The notes: generated by a model from the letters alone, not told the origin. Positions 1-7,563 are shown, counted from the stretch's first letter. The stretch: DNA of 64,000 nucleotides from Neisseria sp. Marseille-Q6792 (GCF_943181435.1 NZ_OW969598.1:310001-374000); one strand, 5' to 3'. Translations and numbers: made by a program.

Positions 1-261
1 ATATACATTCTCAATATTTTGAATGCCCAGTAATGAAACAATATCTTTATGTAACATTCCAATAAATGTACCTCTTGCGTAGGTAATTGGAGCAAAACTT
101 TTTTTTATTTTTTCATTTAGAAAGACATCAATTGCTGTATGTTTAATGATATTTCCACAATCGCACATTATATTCTCTTGTTTCAATTGATCTATCCAAA
201 TGTCATCTCCTTCGGGAACATTTTGTGTGGGGTCGCTAATTTGATAAAACATTTTTTCCAT
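1..261 (-). CDS. Hypothetical protein, 3'-truncated by the window edge
   Basis: An open frame starts with ATG at 261 and runs off the left end, giving 87 residues (begins MEKMFYQISDPTQNVPEGDD). It contains a CDCG motif near residue 38, a possible half of a metal site. I do not recognise the family. It is AT-rich, unlike the clpX region beside it, and lies opposite a toxin-like stump and a lipoprotein, so an immunity or orphan-cassette role in a maf-like polymorphic-toxin island is possible. That role is inference from context only. A second in-frame ATG at 252 could be the true start. Confidence 0.5.
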   Translation of the reverse strand, partial: MEKMFYQISDPTQNVPEGDDIWIDQLKQENIMCDCGNIIKHTAIDVFLNEKIKKSFAPITYARGTFIGMLHKDIVSLLGIQNIENVY

Positions 262-277
262 TATGGGTGTACTTTAA

Positions 278-442
278 AATTTCCTTTATAGATATAATGA
301 AGCTATCAAAATAGGTTTCAGACTCCATAATAGATATGGAGGAACTCCTTCTTTCTTAACGGCTCAAGTTATCTTAGATGAAATCTATAAATCTTATCAA
401 GATAACAAACCTGTAAATATCAAGAAATGCCTAAATCATTAA
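278..442 (+). pseudogene. C-terminal stump of a toxin-like ORF (silent cassette)
   Basis: This frame is open for 54 codons between an in-frame TAA at 275-277 and a TAA at 440-442, with no plausible start. It reads NFLYRYNEAIKIGFRL and continues ...GGTPSFLTAQVILDEIYKSY, which looks like real AT-rich coding sequence. Its last codons overlap the ATG of the next gene (427) by 16 bases. That is the layout of a toxin C-terminal cassette followed directly by its immunity gene, as known for neisserial MafB/MafI cassettes. Only the overlap and the ORF are seen; the toxin identity is inferred. It would be the 3' end of a displaced or silent C-terminal cassette. Confidence 0.45.
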
Positions 443-969
443 TATTCTTTTTAATTGCATTCATTTTTTTGCTTTTTGGGTGTACAAGAAATAATGTGTC
501 GTCAGATCATCAAATGTTAGAGCATTTCAATCTCTACGAGTCTGAATTTGAGAGATTGAGAAAAATTTCTGTTAAGTACGATAGATTTCATTATCCCCCT
601 TATGACGAAACAGATAGTACAGCCTATGTTATTTCATCTAAAGATAAAAAGGAATTGGACTCTTTAATCAAGAGACTGGATATTATTAGTATACAGTATG
701 ATGGGATATCAGAAGTATGTTTGCTCTTTCATACATGGGGTGTTTCTATCAGCGGAGGGTACAAGGAGTATGTCTATACTCCAAATCTTGAGGATCATAT
801 AAAGAACTACGATAAAGAGGTTGCCTTAGATCCCAGCACTGAAATGTATATCGTAGAAAGAATTACGGAGGAAGATTTGGATCAAGTTGCTCAAAGATAT
901 TCTGCAAATATAGAGTTATATCGTCCTATAAAAAATGGTTGGTATATACATCTCAGTCGAGAGAATTGA
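427..969 (+). CDS. Small lipoprotein, candidate immunity protein
   Basis: A 180-residue protein with a hydrophobic N-terminus (MPKSLIFFLIAFIFLLFGC) ending in a lipobox with Cys19, so it is predicted to be a lipid-anchored envelope protein. The mature part is acidic and has no domain I recognise. The gene is AT-rich. Its ATG lies inside the last 16 bases of the upstream toxin-like stump, which suggests translational coupling and an immunity function against a secreted toxin that enters through the envelope. Function is inferred from context; an unrelated accessory lipoprotein is the main alternative. Confidence 0.65.
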   Translation: MPKSLIFFLIAFIFLLFGCTRNNVSSDHQMLEHFNLYESEFERLRKISVKYDRFHYPPYDETDSTAYVISSKDKKELDSLIKRLDIISIQYDGISEVCLLFHTWGVSISGGYKEYVYTPNLEDHIKNYDKEVALDPSTEMYIVERITEEDLDQVAQRYSANIELYRPIKNGWYIHLSREN

Positions 970-997
970 TTCTTGAGATGTATGCTATTCTTTTATA

Positions 998-1026
998 TTG
1001 ATAAGCACGGATATAGTTATTATACT
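998..1026 (+). promoter_or_regulatory. clpX promoter
   Basis: TTGATA (998-1003), a 17-base spacer and TATACT (1021-1026) form a good sigma-70 promoter, with transcription predicted to start near 1033. This leaves a leader of about 50 bases before the clpX ATG at 1082. Confidence 0.65.
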
Positions 1027-1036
1027 TGGCAACCCG

Positions 1037-1055
1037 AACGGCGCGTGCCGTTTTT
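1037..1055 (+). promoter_or_regulatory. Terminator-like hairpin in the clpX leader
   Basis: AACGGC (1037-1042) and GCCGTT (1047-1052) pair around a GCGT loop and are followed by a T run to 1055. The hairpin begins only about four bases after the predicted transcription start. It may stabilise the 5' end or attenuate transcription; the sequence alone does not say which. Confidence 0.35.
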
Positions 1056-1081
1056 GCAACGCATACATTGTAAAGAAAGCC

Positions 1082-2326
1082 ATGTCCAACGAAAACCGTA
1101 CCTGTTCCTTTTGCGGAAAATCCAAAGAACACGTCAAATATTTGATTGAGGGCGAAAACGCCTTTATCTGCGACGAATGTGTCTCAAACTGTATTGAAAT
1201 ATTGCATGAAGACGGAAATGACGGCACGCCTTCGGAAAGTGTCGGACAGACATCGGAAGAGCCCGGCAAGCTGCCCACACCTGCCGAAATCGTCGCCAAC
1301 CTTAACGACCACGTTATCGGTCAGGAACAAGCCAAGAAAGCTTTGGCGGTGTCGGTGTACAACCATTACAAACGCCTGCGCCATCCTAAAGCCGGCGGTA
1401 ATGTCGAATTGTCGAAATCCAACATCCTGCTTATCGGCCCGACCGGATCGGGTAAAACCCTGCTGGCGCAATCTTTGGCGCGCAAACTGGACGTACCGTT
1501 CGTGATGGCGGATGCCACAACTTTGACTGAAGCAGGTTATGTTGGTGAAGACGTTGAGCAAATCATTACCAAGCTTTTGGGCAAATGTGATTTCGATGTC
1601 GAAAAAGCCCAGCGCGGCATTGTCTATATCGACGAAATCGATAAAATCTCACGTAAAAGCGACAATCCGTCGATTACCCGCGACGTATCCGGCGAAGGTG
1701 TGCAACAAGCCTTGCTGAAACTGATTGAAGGTACGGTGGCCAGCGTTCCGCCCCAAGGCGGCCGCAAGCATCCGAATCAGGAATTTATCAACGTCGATAC
1801 CACCAACATCCTGTTTATCTGCGGCGGGGCGTTTGCAGGCTTGGAAAAAGTGATTCGCCAGCGCACAGAGAAAGGCGGTATCGGTTTCGGTGCGTCCGTT
1901 CACAGCAAGGACGAGGATGCCGATATTACCAAGCTGTTCGGTATTGTTGAACCGGAAGATTTGATTAAATTCGGCCTGATTCCGGAATTAATCGGACGTT
2001 TGCCCGTGATTGCAACACTAGAAGAACTGGATGAGGACGCGCTGATTAATATTTTGACCGAGCCGAAAAATGCTTTGGTCAAGCAGTACCAAGCTTTGTT
2101 CGGCATGGAAAACGTCGAGTTGGAATTTGAAGAAAACGCTTTGCGCAGCATTGCTCGTCAGGCAATGGAACGTAAAACCGGCGCACGCGGCCTGCGGTCT
2201 ATCGTCGAACGCTGCCTGTTGGATACCATGTACCGCCTGCCTGATTTGAAAGGTTTGAAAAAAGTGGTGGTCGGCGAGGCGGTTATTGAGGAAGGTAAAG
2301 AGCCGGAATTGATATTCGAATCCTAG
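1082..2326 (+). CDS. clpX: ATP-dependent Clp protease ATP-binding subunit ClpX
   Basis: A 414-residue AAA+ unfoldase that recognises tagged or native substrates and feeds them to the ClpP peptidase in the cytoplasm. The N-terminal zinc-binding domain has Cys8, Cys11, Cys30 and Cys33 (CSFCGK ... CDEC). The Walker A GPTGSGKT, Walker [11 protein letters not shown], the pore region and the C-terminal sensor 2 region ([10 protein letters not shown]) are all present. The start is set at MSNENRT because the family begins just before the zinc finger. A longer in-frame reading would begin at a TTG that is actually the -35 element of the promoter. No clpP lies next to it, unlike in many bacteria. A DUS hairpin terminator follows. 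Confidence 0.97.
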   Translation: MSNENRTCSFCGKSKEHVKYLIEGENAFICDECVSNCIEILHEDGNDGTPSESVGQTSEEPGKLPTPAEIVANLNDHVIGQEQAKKALAVSVYNHYKRLRHPKAGGNVELSKSNILLIGPTGSGKTLLAQSLARKLDVPFVMADATTLTEAGYVGEDVEQIITKLLGKCDFDVEKAQRGIVYIDEIDKISRKSDNPSITRDVSGEGVQQALLKLIEGTVASVPPQGGRKHPNQEFINVDTTNILFICGGAFAGLEKVIRQRTEKGGIGFGASVHSKDEDADITKLFGIVEPEDLIKFGLIPELIGRLPVIATLEELDEDALINILTEPKNALVKQYQALFGMENVELEFEENALRSIARQAMERKTGARGLRSIVERCLLDTMYRLPDLKGLKKVVVGEAVIEEGKEPELIFES

Positions 2327-2392
2327 TTCCGAGCGGGTATTAAAACCGTTTTTACTGCATGGAATTAAGTATAAAAAGCGGTTTGCTCTTTG

Positions 2393-2431
2393 ATGCCGTC
2401 TGAAGGCTTCTTGCCTTCAGACGGCATTTTG
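2393..2431 (+). terminator. DUS-pair terminator after clpX
   Basis: An inverted pair of DUS forms a 15-bp stem (2393-2407 with 2413-2427) with a five-base loop and is followed by TTTT. It carries the uptake signal in both orientations. Confidence 0.85.
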
Positions 2432-2760
2432 TTACAGATGATTGGGTGCTGGGGCAAATCCGTCGGTATCTTCAGGCCGTTTGTAGGATTTTTGCCTCCG
2501 GCAATGAAAACGGAGAGGGCAAGGTATCACGGTCTTCCGCCAAAATGAGCGTATTGTGTTTCAGTATGATACGGGGCTTTCAAACGGAATATTCGGACGC
2601 GGACTAAGGTTTCATTCCGACCAGCGTATTGTTTGAGTAAGGCAAGGTCGGGTTATCGGTAAAATCGGTGGTTTGTTTGAGGGTGGTAGCGGTTTGATAA
2701 AACAAATCATATTGAAATCAATGTATTAATTATTTTTTTGTAGTGTTTTAGGTGGCGTTG
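2432..2760. other. Intergenic stretch, no intact gene
   Basis: About 330 bases with no intact ORF. On the minus strand there are short open runs interrupted by stop codons (for example QTATTLKQTTDFTDNPTLPY), which could be a decayed gene, but I cannot assign a family. The right part becomes AT-rich just before the small-RNA promoter. Confidence 0.4.
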
Positions 2761-2789
2761 TTGAAAAAGGGGGGAACTTTGTTTACAAT
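2761..2789 (+). promoter_or_regulatory. Strong sigma-70 promoter for a candidate sRNA/leader
   Basis: TTGAAA (2761-2766), a 17-base spacer and TACAAT (2784-2789) give a near-consensus promoter. No CDS begins within 200 bases downstream, and an intrinsic terminator lies about 160 bases on, which points to a non-coding transcript. Confidence 0.65.
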
Positions 2790-2795
2790 GTGAGA

Positions 2796-2956
2796 ATATC
2801 AAATTTCCAGATATCTAAATTTATCATGCGAATTCAAGCGTTTTCATCTGTTTGCTTTTATTGGTGCCACACAAACGTGCGGTACTTTTTTGCGCTTGCT
2901 TGAAACACTTAGTATATTTACGCAAAACAGGCCGCTCGGAACAGGGCGGCTTTTTT
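2796..2956 (+). ncRNA. Candidate small RNA or attenuated leader, about 160 nt
   Basis: The interval between a near-consensus promoter and an intrinsic terminator contains no convincing ORF with a ribosome site. A stand-alone sRNA fits best. The alternative is a long regulated leader for the gene at 3019, with read-through past the terminator. I do not recognise it as 6S RNA, tmRNA, SRP RNA or NrrF, and no family match can be claimed from reading alone. Confidence 0.5.
2931..2956 (+). terminator. Intrinsic terminator of the candidate sRNA
   Basis: GCCGCTC (2931-2937) pairs with GGGCGGC (2944-2950), with one T-G pair, around a GGAACA loop, followed by six T. Unlike most terminators in this window it is not built from DUS. 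Confidence 0.7.
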
Positions 2957-3018
2957 GTTACCTCTCAAAGGCAGGTCGCCCGATTCGGACTACAGACGAC
3001 AGAATCAGGAATATGACC

Positions 3019-3519
3019 ATGAATGCAATGCCTCAAACCGCCGAACAAAGTGAAATCCTTCATACTTGCAGCATTATTGTCGATGATGCGCAAGATTTTT
3101 CCCTTGCGTTTCTTGATGCAGGTCAGGGTGGGACGCTTATTAGTGAATCGATGATTCCGCAAGTCCGTACCGTTGCAACCATGATTGCCGCCGAACGGCA
3201 TGATTTCAGCAGTACCAGCCCTGCCGAATTTACCGATGCCGCCGATTTTTTTGCCGCACGGATTTTGGTTTTGGGCGTGCGCTGCTTTCATTTGGATGTA
3301 TCTCTGTCCCAGGTTTTGAAAACTGCAAACAACCGTGCCCGTCGTTTTGCTGAAAAACACCATCTGTTTTTTACTCCAGCCCAAGCCGAATTAAGCCTGA
3401 ATAAGTGTAAAAACAGTCATCTGCTGACTGTCAAAACCGAAATTAAGGCAGAAAACAAGGGCAGCCTTGTCGCAAACAGTATTGAGTTTGCCCGCAGGCT
3501 GAAACTACTGCCTCTGTAA
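3019..3519 (+). CDS. Conserved hypothetical protein
   Basis: A 166-residue protein (starts MNAMPQTAEQSEILHTCSII) with no signal peptide or membrane segment, so probably cytoplasmic. I do not recognise a domain. The start at 3019 is chosen because AGGA at 3007-3010 sits eight bases upstream. The ATG at 3013 would be too close to it, and a longer reading would run back through the terminator of the upstream candidate RNA. Base composition matches the core genome. Nothing in the neighbours gives a role. Confidence 0.75.
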   Translation: MNAMPQTAEQSEILHTCSIIVDDAQDFSLAFLDAGQGGTLISESMIPQVRTVATMIAAERHDFSSTSPAEFTDAADFFAARILVLGVRCFHLDVSLSQVLKTANNRARRFAEKHHLFFTPAQAELSLNKCKNSHLLTVKTEIKAENKGSLVANSIEFARRLKLLPL

Positions 3520-3613
3520 CGGTTTTATATAAATAAATTTTCCCGTCTGCATACTTGATAAATATGTCGGCAACGATACAATAAAACCGAATTCACAAAT
3601 AAACAGGACATAC

Positions 3614-4168
3614 ATGAACAAACTGACCGCATCCGCACTTATCGCGATATTGACACTGACGGCCTGCAAAGACGATATGCAGGCACAACTCGAACAGCAG
3701 CAGAAACAGATTGAGGCCCTGCAACAGCAACTTGAGCAACAGGCAGACGATACGGTCTACCAATTGGCACCGGATGCAGTGAAAGAAACCATCCCAGCCG
3801 ATGCATTGGCAAACGGAAACAATGGGCAGCCTGTAACCGGAAAGGACGGGCAGCAGTATATCTATGATCAATCGACAGGAAGCTGGCTGCTGCAAAGCTT
3901 GGTTGGTGCGGCGGCGGGCGCGTTTATCGGGAATGCATTGTCAAGTAAATTTATGCAGGCAGGCAATCAAAACAGCCCTGTTGCCCGGCGCGCACGTGCA
4001 GCCTACCATCAATCTGCACGCCCCAATGCACGTACCAGCAGGGATTTGAACACGCGCAGCCTCCGGGCAAAACAACAGGCGGCGCAACCGCAGCGTTACC
4101 GTCCGACAACACGCCCGCCCGCCAATTACCGTCGTCCGGCCATGCGCGGTTTCGGCAGGAGGAGGTAA
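3614..4168 (+). CDS. Lipoprotein with coiled coil and Arg-rich C-terminus
   Basis: A 184-residue predicted lipoprotein. The signal sequence ends in the lipobox LTAC, with the acylated Cys18. Residues 23-45 are Gln/Glu-rich heptads (QLEQQQKQIEALQQQLEQQ), a likely coiled coil. A Gly/Ala-rich hydrophobic stretch (SLVGAAAGAFIGNALSS) near residues 98-114 resembles a glycine-zipper segment. The tail from about residue 125 is basic and rich in Arg and Pro. Function is unknown; the architecture suggests an envelope scaffold that could bind an anionic polymer. AGGA lies upstream of the start and a DUS terminator follows the gene. Confidence 0.8.
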   Translation: MNKLTASALIAILTLTACKDDMQAQLEQQQKQIEALQQQLEQQADDTVYQLAPDAVKETIPADALANGNNGQPVTGKDGQQYIYDQSTGSWLLQSLVGAAAGAFIGNALSSKFMQAGNQNSPVARRARAAYHQSARPNARTSRDLNTRSLRAKQQAAQPQRYRPTTRPPANYRRPAMRGFGRRR

Positions 4169-4181
4169 ATCCGTTGCCGCA

Positions 4182-4213
4182 ATGCCGTCTGAAGGGTTTC
4201 AGACGGCATTTTT
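4182..4213 (+). terminator. DUS-pair terminator
   Basis: DUS at 4182-4193 and its inverse at 4198-4209 form a 12-bp stem with a four-base loop, followed by a T run. Confidence 0.85.
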
Positions 4214-4246
4214 GTATCGTCTTCGCTGTCGTCTGCCGGTAACCGT

Positions 4247-4453
4247 ATGTTTAATCTAATCTGTCGGGTAAGAACAGCTGCCGAATGGTGCATCTACCGG
4301 GGTATGACACAAAGCAAAGCTGCCCAAAAAGCAGGTATCAGCCAAGCCGCGTTAAGCCAAACCGAAAAACAAGACTCACGCCCTCAAACATAAACGCACG
4401 AATAATTCGCCAAAATATACGGTTGCCATTCCGACCAATTGGCCAGGGAGTAA
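4247..4453 (+). pseudogene. XRE-family HTH regulator/antitoxin pseudogene
   Basis: The frame from ATG 4247 encodes a helix-turn-helix of the HTH_3/XRE type: AEWCIYRGMTQSKAAQKAG followed by ISQAALSQTEK. It hits TAA at 4391-4393 and again at 4403-4405, yet the same frame then continues with FAKIYGCHSDQLARE to a third stop at 4451-4453, which is a normal XRE C-terminal helix. Two nonsense changes in an otherwise intact small repressor or antitoxin domain mark it as a recent pseudogene. No partner toxin gene is visible beside it. The motif reading is direct; the antitoxin role is inference. Confidence 0.65.
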
Positions 4454-4489
4454 ATGCCGTCTGAAACGGAAATATGTTTCAGACGGCAT
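4454..4489. terminator. Bidirectional DUS-pair terminator
   Basis: A 14-bp stem (4454-4467 with 4476-4489) built from inverted DUS lies between the XRE pseudogene and the convergent helicase gene. Confidence 0.75.
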
Positions 4490-4520
4490 CTTGTTTTCAG
4501 TAAGAAAGTGTCAGGCGGAT

Positions 4521-5894
4521 TCAGCGGTCTTTATAGCGGCTGCCGCCTTTGCCGGCAAAAGAACCGTTGTTTGGGCGTTTGCCTTTAAAGCCTTCGCCGC
4601 CTTTTTTGAAACCGTCTTTTTTATGACCTTCGCCGCGTGAATTTCCGCCGAAGCCTTCTTTGCCCGGTTTCTTATCGCCGCGCCAGCCGCCAGATTTTCT
4701 CTCGCCCCAGCCGCCTTTGCCTTTCGGCTTGCCGCCTGCGGATTTGCGCTTGCGGGTCGGTTCCATGCCTTCGATGGTCAGCTCAGGCAATTTGCGGCCG
4801 ATGTATTTTTCGATTTTGTGTACTTTGACATATTCGTTTACTTCGGCAAAAGTAATCGCGATACCGGTACGGCCTGCGCGACCGGTACGGCCGATGCGGT
4901 GAACGTAGTCTTCCGCCTGTTTTGGCAGGTCGTAGTTGATGACGTGGGTAATGGTCGGTACGTCGATACCGCGTGCGGCAACGTCGGTGGCAACCAAAAT
5001 TTTGCAGCGGCCTTTGCGCAAATCCATCAGCGTGCGGTTGCGCCAGCCTTGCGGCATGTCGCCGTGCAGGCAGTTTGCGGCGAAACCTTTTTCGTACAAT
5101 TCATCCGCGATGACTTCGGTCATGGCTTTGGTGGACGTGAAAATCACGCATTGGTCGATGTTGGCATCGCGCAAGATGTGGTCGAGCAGGCGGTTTTTGT
5201 GGCGCATATCGTCGCAGTACAGCAGCTGCTCTTCGATTTTGCCTTGGTCGTCCACGCGTTCGACTTCGATGACTTCAGGGTCTTTGGTCAGTTTGCGCGC
5301 CAGTTTGCCGACCGCGCCGTCCCAAGTGGCGGAGAACAATAAAGTCTGACGGTCGGCCGGGGTGGCTTCGACGATGGTTTCGATGTCGTCGATAAAGCCC
5401 ATGTCCAACATGCGGTCGGCTTCGTCCAGAATCAGCACTTCCAAGCGGGCGAAATCGACTTTGCCGCTTTGCATCAAGTCCATCAGACGGCCCGGCGTGG
5501 CGACAATCAGGTCAACCGGTTTGCTCAGGGCGCGGGTTTGGTAGCCGAAAGATGCGCCGCCGACGATGCTGACGGTGCGGAACCAACGCATATTTTTGGC
5601 GTACGCCAGCGCGTTTTTCTCGACTTGCGCCGCCAATTCGCGGGTCGGCGTTAACACTAACGCGCGCGGGCCTTTGCCCGGTTTTTCGCTGCGCTTGGTC
5701 AGCCGCTGCAAAGTCGGCAGCAGAAAGGCGGCGGTTTTGCCGGAGCCGGTTTGCGCCGAAGCCATGATGTCGCGGCCTTCCAAAGCAAACGGAATGGCTT
5801 GCGCCTGAATCGGCGTCGGACTTTCGTAACCCTCGCTGCTTACGGCGGACAAAATGTTTTTATCAAGGTTCAAATCGGCAAATTTAATAGACAT
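4521..5894 (-). CDS. rhlE: DEAD-box ATP-dependent RNA helicase (RhlE-like)
   Basis: A 457-residue RNA helicase that remodels RNA duplexes in ribosome assembly or mRNA decay. All core motifs are present: Q motif (SPTPIQAQAIP), AQTGSGKT, PTRELA, TPGRL, DEADRMLDMGF, SAT, and in the second RecA domain ATDVAARGID and HRIGRTGRAG. After about residue 380 comes a basic, Gly/Lys/Arg-rich tail with repeated GGKG/KGGEGFKG-type blocks, typical of an RNA-binding extension. The start MSIKFADL is preceded by AGGA. RhlE is the nearest subgroup by overall shape, but the exact paralogue is not certain. Confidence 0.92.
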   Translation of the reverse strand: MSIKFADLNLDKNILSAVSSEGYESPTPIQAQAIPFALEGRDIMASAQTGSGKTAAFLLPTLQRLTKRSEKPGKGPRALVLTPTRELAAQVEKNALAYAKNMRWFRTVSIVGGASFGYQTRALSKPVDLIVATPGRLMDLMQSGKVDFARLEVLILDEADRMLDMGFIDDIETIVEATPADRQTLLFSATWDGAVGKLARKLTKDPEVIEVERVDDQGKIEEQLLYCDDMRHKNRLLDHILRDANIDQCVIFTSTKAMTEVIADELYEKGFAANCLHGDMPQGWRNRTLMDLRKGRCKILVATDVAARGIDVPTITHVINYDLPKQAEDYVHRIGRTGRAGRTGIAITFAEVNEYVKVHKIEKYIGRKLPELTIEGMEPTRKRKSAGGKPKGKGGWGERKSGGWRGDKKPGKEGFGGNSRGEGHKKDGFKKGGEGFKGKRPNNGSFAGKGGSRYKDR

Positions 5895-5935
5895 GGCTAT
5901 CCTAAAGAGACAACAACGCACACGTCTGAACAGTT

Positions 5936-5947
5936 TTCAGACGACCT
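5936..5947 (-). repeat. Variant uptake sequence AGGTCGTCTGAA
   Basis: The minus strand reads AGGTCGTCTGAA, the uptake dialect described for other Neisseria (the N. mucosa-type DUS). The same 12-mer occurs inside trxA (7397-7408) and inside proS (40579-40590). Nearly all other uptake sequences in the window are the AT-DUS or AGGCCGTCTGAA forms. Confidence 0.7.
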
Positions 5948-6231
5948 GAAGCAAAGGAAAGTAACGATACGGGAAATGTGAAGTTACAGGGTTGTCGCAA
6001 GCATCTTGCTTGTGGTTAACATCGACGACAACCTGCACAGAAAGGCTTGGCAAATATGCAAGCAATAAAAGAAACGCGCCCGAAACGGCGGTTTAGGTTG
6101 GAAGACGATGGCTTCGTATAAAAAGGCGAACGGCGGATAATATCGATTTTATGGATAATGGTCAAGCAAAAAAGCATCAAGTGCGTTAAAATCCAAACCC
6201 TTCCCAATACTCATTCAGGCCGTCTGAAACC

Positions 6232-7179
6232 ATGACCGACATCACCCCCTTCGCCAACCGCATGGGCAAAAACATCAAACACCTCATGAAATGGGCGAAA
6301 CGCAACGGCATTGAAGCCTGGCGCATTTACGACCGCGACATCCCCCAATTCCCCTTTGCCGTCGATGTTTACGGCGACCAAATCCACCTTCAGGAATATG
6401 ATACCGGCTGGCTGATGCAGCCCGAAGAATACGAAGCGTGGCTTGCTGATGTATTGGAAGCTATTGGTTTTGTGACCGGTTTTGCGCCCGAACAAATCCA
6501 CCTCAAACGCCGCGAACGCCAAAAAGGCTTGCAGCAGTACGAAAAAACCGGCAAGGCGGGCGAAGATTTCGTCATCACCGAAAACGGCCGCAAGTTTTGG
6601 GTCAACCTTGATAAGTATTTGGATACGGGGCTTTTTTTGGATCATCGAAACACGCGCAAAAAAGTCGGCGAAACGGCGGCGGGCAAACGTTTTTTGAACC
6701 TGTTTTCCTACACCGGCAGCTTTACCGTCTATGCCGCCACCGGCGGCGCGGCATCCAGCGAAACCGTCGATTTGTCCAACACTTATCTCGATTGGGCGAA
6801 ACGCAATTTTGAATTGAACGGCATCAGCCCCGAACAACACAAAATCGTCCGCGCCGACGTGTTCCAATATCTTCAGACGGCATATGGGGAAGGCAGGCAG
6901 TTCGACCTCATTGTGATGGACCCGCCCAGCTTCTCCAACAGCAAAAAGATGCTCGACATTCTCGACATCCAGCGCGACCACAAAAAACTGATTGACGGCG
7001 CGATGAAACTGCTCGCTTCAGACGGCATTTTGTACTTTTCCAACAACTTGCGCAGCTTCGTCTTAGACGATGCGGTATCAGAACAATACGCCGTGAAAGA
7101 CATTTCCAAACAATCCGTTCCTGACGATTTCCGCAACAAGAAAATCCATCAGTGTTGGGAAATCCGTAAAAAGGCTTAA
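6232..7179 (+). CDS. rlmK: 23S rRNA (guanine-N7) methyltransferase, stand-alone RlmK
   Basis: A 315-residue SAM-dependent methyltransferase. It matches the C-terminal (RlmK) half of the enterobacterial fusion protein RlmKL, which makes m7G2069 in 23S rRNA. It opens with FANRMGKNIKHLMKWAKRNG and has the SAM motif NLFSYTGSFTVYAATGG, then YLDWAKRNFELNG, the catalytic DPPSFSNSKKM and the end motif IHQCWEI. The N-terminal RlmL (m2G2445) half of the fusion is absent, so this species carries RlmK as a separate enzyme. An AGGCCGTCTGAA uptake sequence (6217-6228) sits directly before the start codon. A palindromic terminator follows. Confidence 0.85.
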   Translation: MTDITPFANRMGKNIKHLMKWAKRNGIEAWRIYDRDIPQFPFAVDVYGDQIHLQEYDTGWLMQPEEYEAWLADVLEAIGFVTGFAPEQIHLKRRERQKGLQQYEKTGKAGEDFVITENGRKFWVNLDKYLDTGLFLDHRNTRKKVGETAAGKRFLNLFSYTGSFTVYAATGGAASSETVDLSNTYLDWAKRNFELNGISPEQHKIVRADVFQYLQTAYGEGRQFDLIVMDPPSFSNSKKMLDILDIQRDHKKLIDGAMKLLASDGILYFSNNLRSFVLDDAVSEQYAVKDISKQSVPDDFRNKKIHQCWEIRKKA

Positions 7180-7182
7180 AAT

Positions 7183-7220
7183 AAAAAAAGCCGCCGGATT
7201 AAATTCCGGCGGCTTTTTTT
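7183..7220. terminator. Bidirectional intrinsic terminator rlmK/trxA
   Basis: GCCGCCGG (7190-7197) pairs with CCGGCGGC (7206-7213), flanked by A7 on the left and T7 on the right, so it works for both convergent genes. It is not a DUS pair. Confidence 0.9.
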
Positions 7221-7230
7221 CATATTGCCG

Positions 7231-7563
7231 TTAGGCGATGGAAGCCTCAACAAAGGCAGTCAGCTGACCTTTTGCCAATGCGCCGACTTTGGTAGCGACG
7301 ACTTCGCCGTTTTTAAACACCATCAGGGTCGGAATGCCGCGCACGCCGAAACGGGACGGGGTAGCTTCGTTGTCGTCGATGTTGATTTTGACTACTTTCA
7401 GACGACCTTCGAATTCGGCGGCGATATCGTCCAAAATAGGGGCAATCATTTGGCAGGGTTTGCACCAAGGAGCCCAAAAGTCCAGCAGGACGGGGATATC
7501 TGCATTTAAAACGTCTTTTTCAAAAGCGGCATCGCTGGTGTGTACAATCAATTCGCTGCTCAT
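7231..7563 (-). CDS. trxA: Thioredoxin with WCKPC active site
   Basis: A 110-residue thioredoxin-fold protein that reduces protein disulfides in the cytoplasm and is recharged by thioredoxin reductase (trxB lies at 59629). The core reads [15 protein letters not shown], and the cis-Pro loop GIPTLMVF is in place. The active-site dipeptide is Lys-Pro instead of the usual Gly-Pro, which may change its redox potential or partners. The ATG at 7563 is preceded by AAGGAAAA; a TTG one codon upstream is ignored. The gene has its own promoter. Confidence 0.93.
   Translation of the reverse strand: MSSELIVHTSDAAFEKDVLNADIPVLLDFWAPWCKPCQMIAPILDDIAAEFEGRLKVVKINIDDNEATPSRFGVRGIPTLMVFKNGEVVATKVGALAKGQLTAFVEASIA

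Noticed and set aside
998..1081. Longer N-terminus for ClpX (28 extra codons)
   Set aside because: It begins at a TTG that is the -35 element of the promoter, and the extension does not match the family, which starts at the zinc finger.
2890..3018. Extended N-terminus of the protein at 3019
   Set aside because: The extension would be translated through the intrinsic terminator at 2931-2956 and lacks a ribosome site.
4818..5342. Long plus-strand ORF inside the helicase gene
   Set aside because: It is the antisense shadow of the DEAD-box gene in GC-rich codons. Similar shadows lie in gatA, aceE, aceF, lpdA, xseA and rluB.
6016..6207. Small minus-strand ORF upstream of rlmK
   Set aside because: No family match, no ribosome site and odd residue composition; it lies in the regulatory gap.
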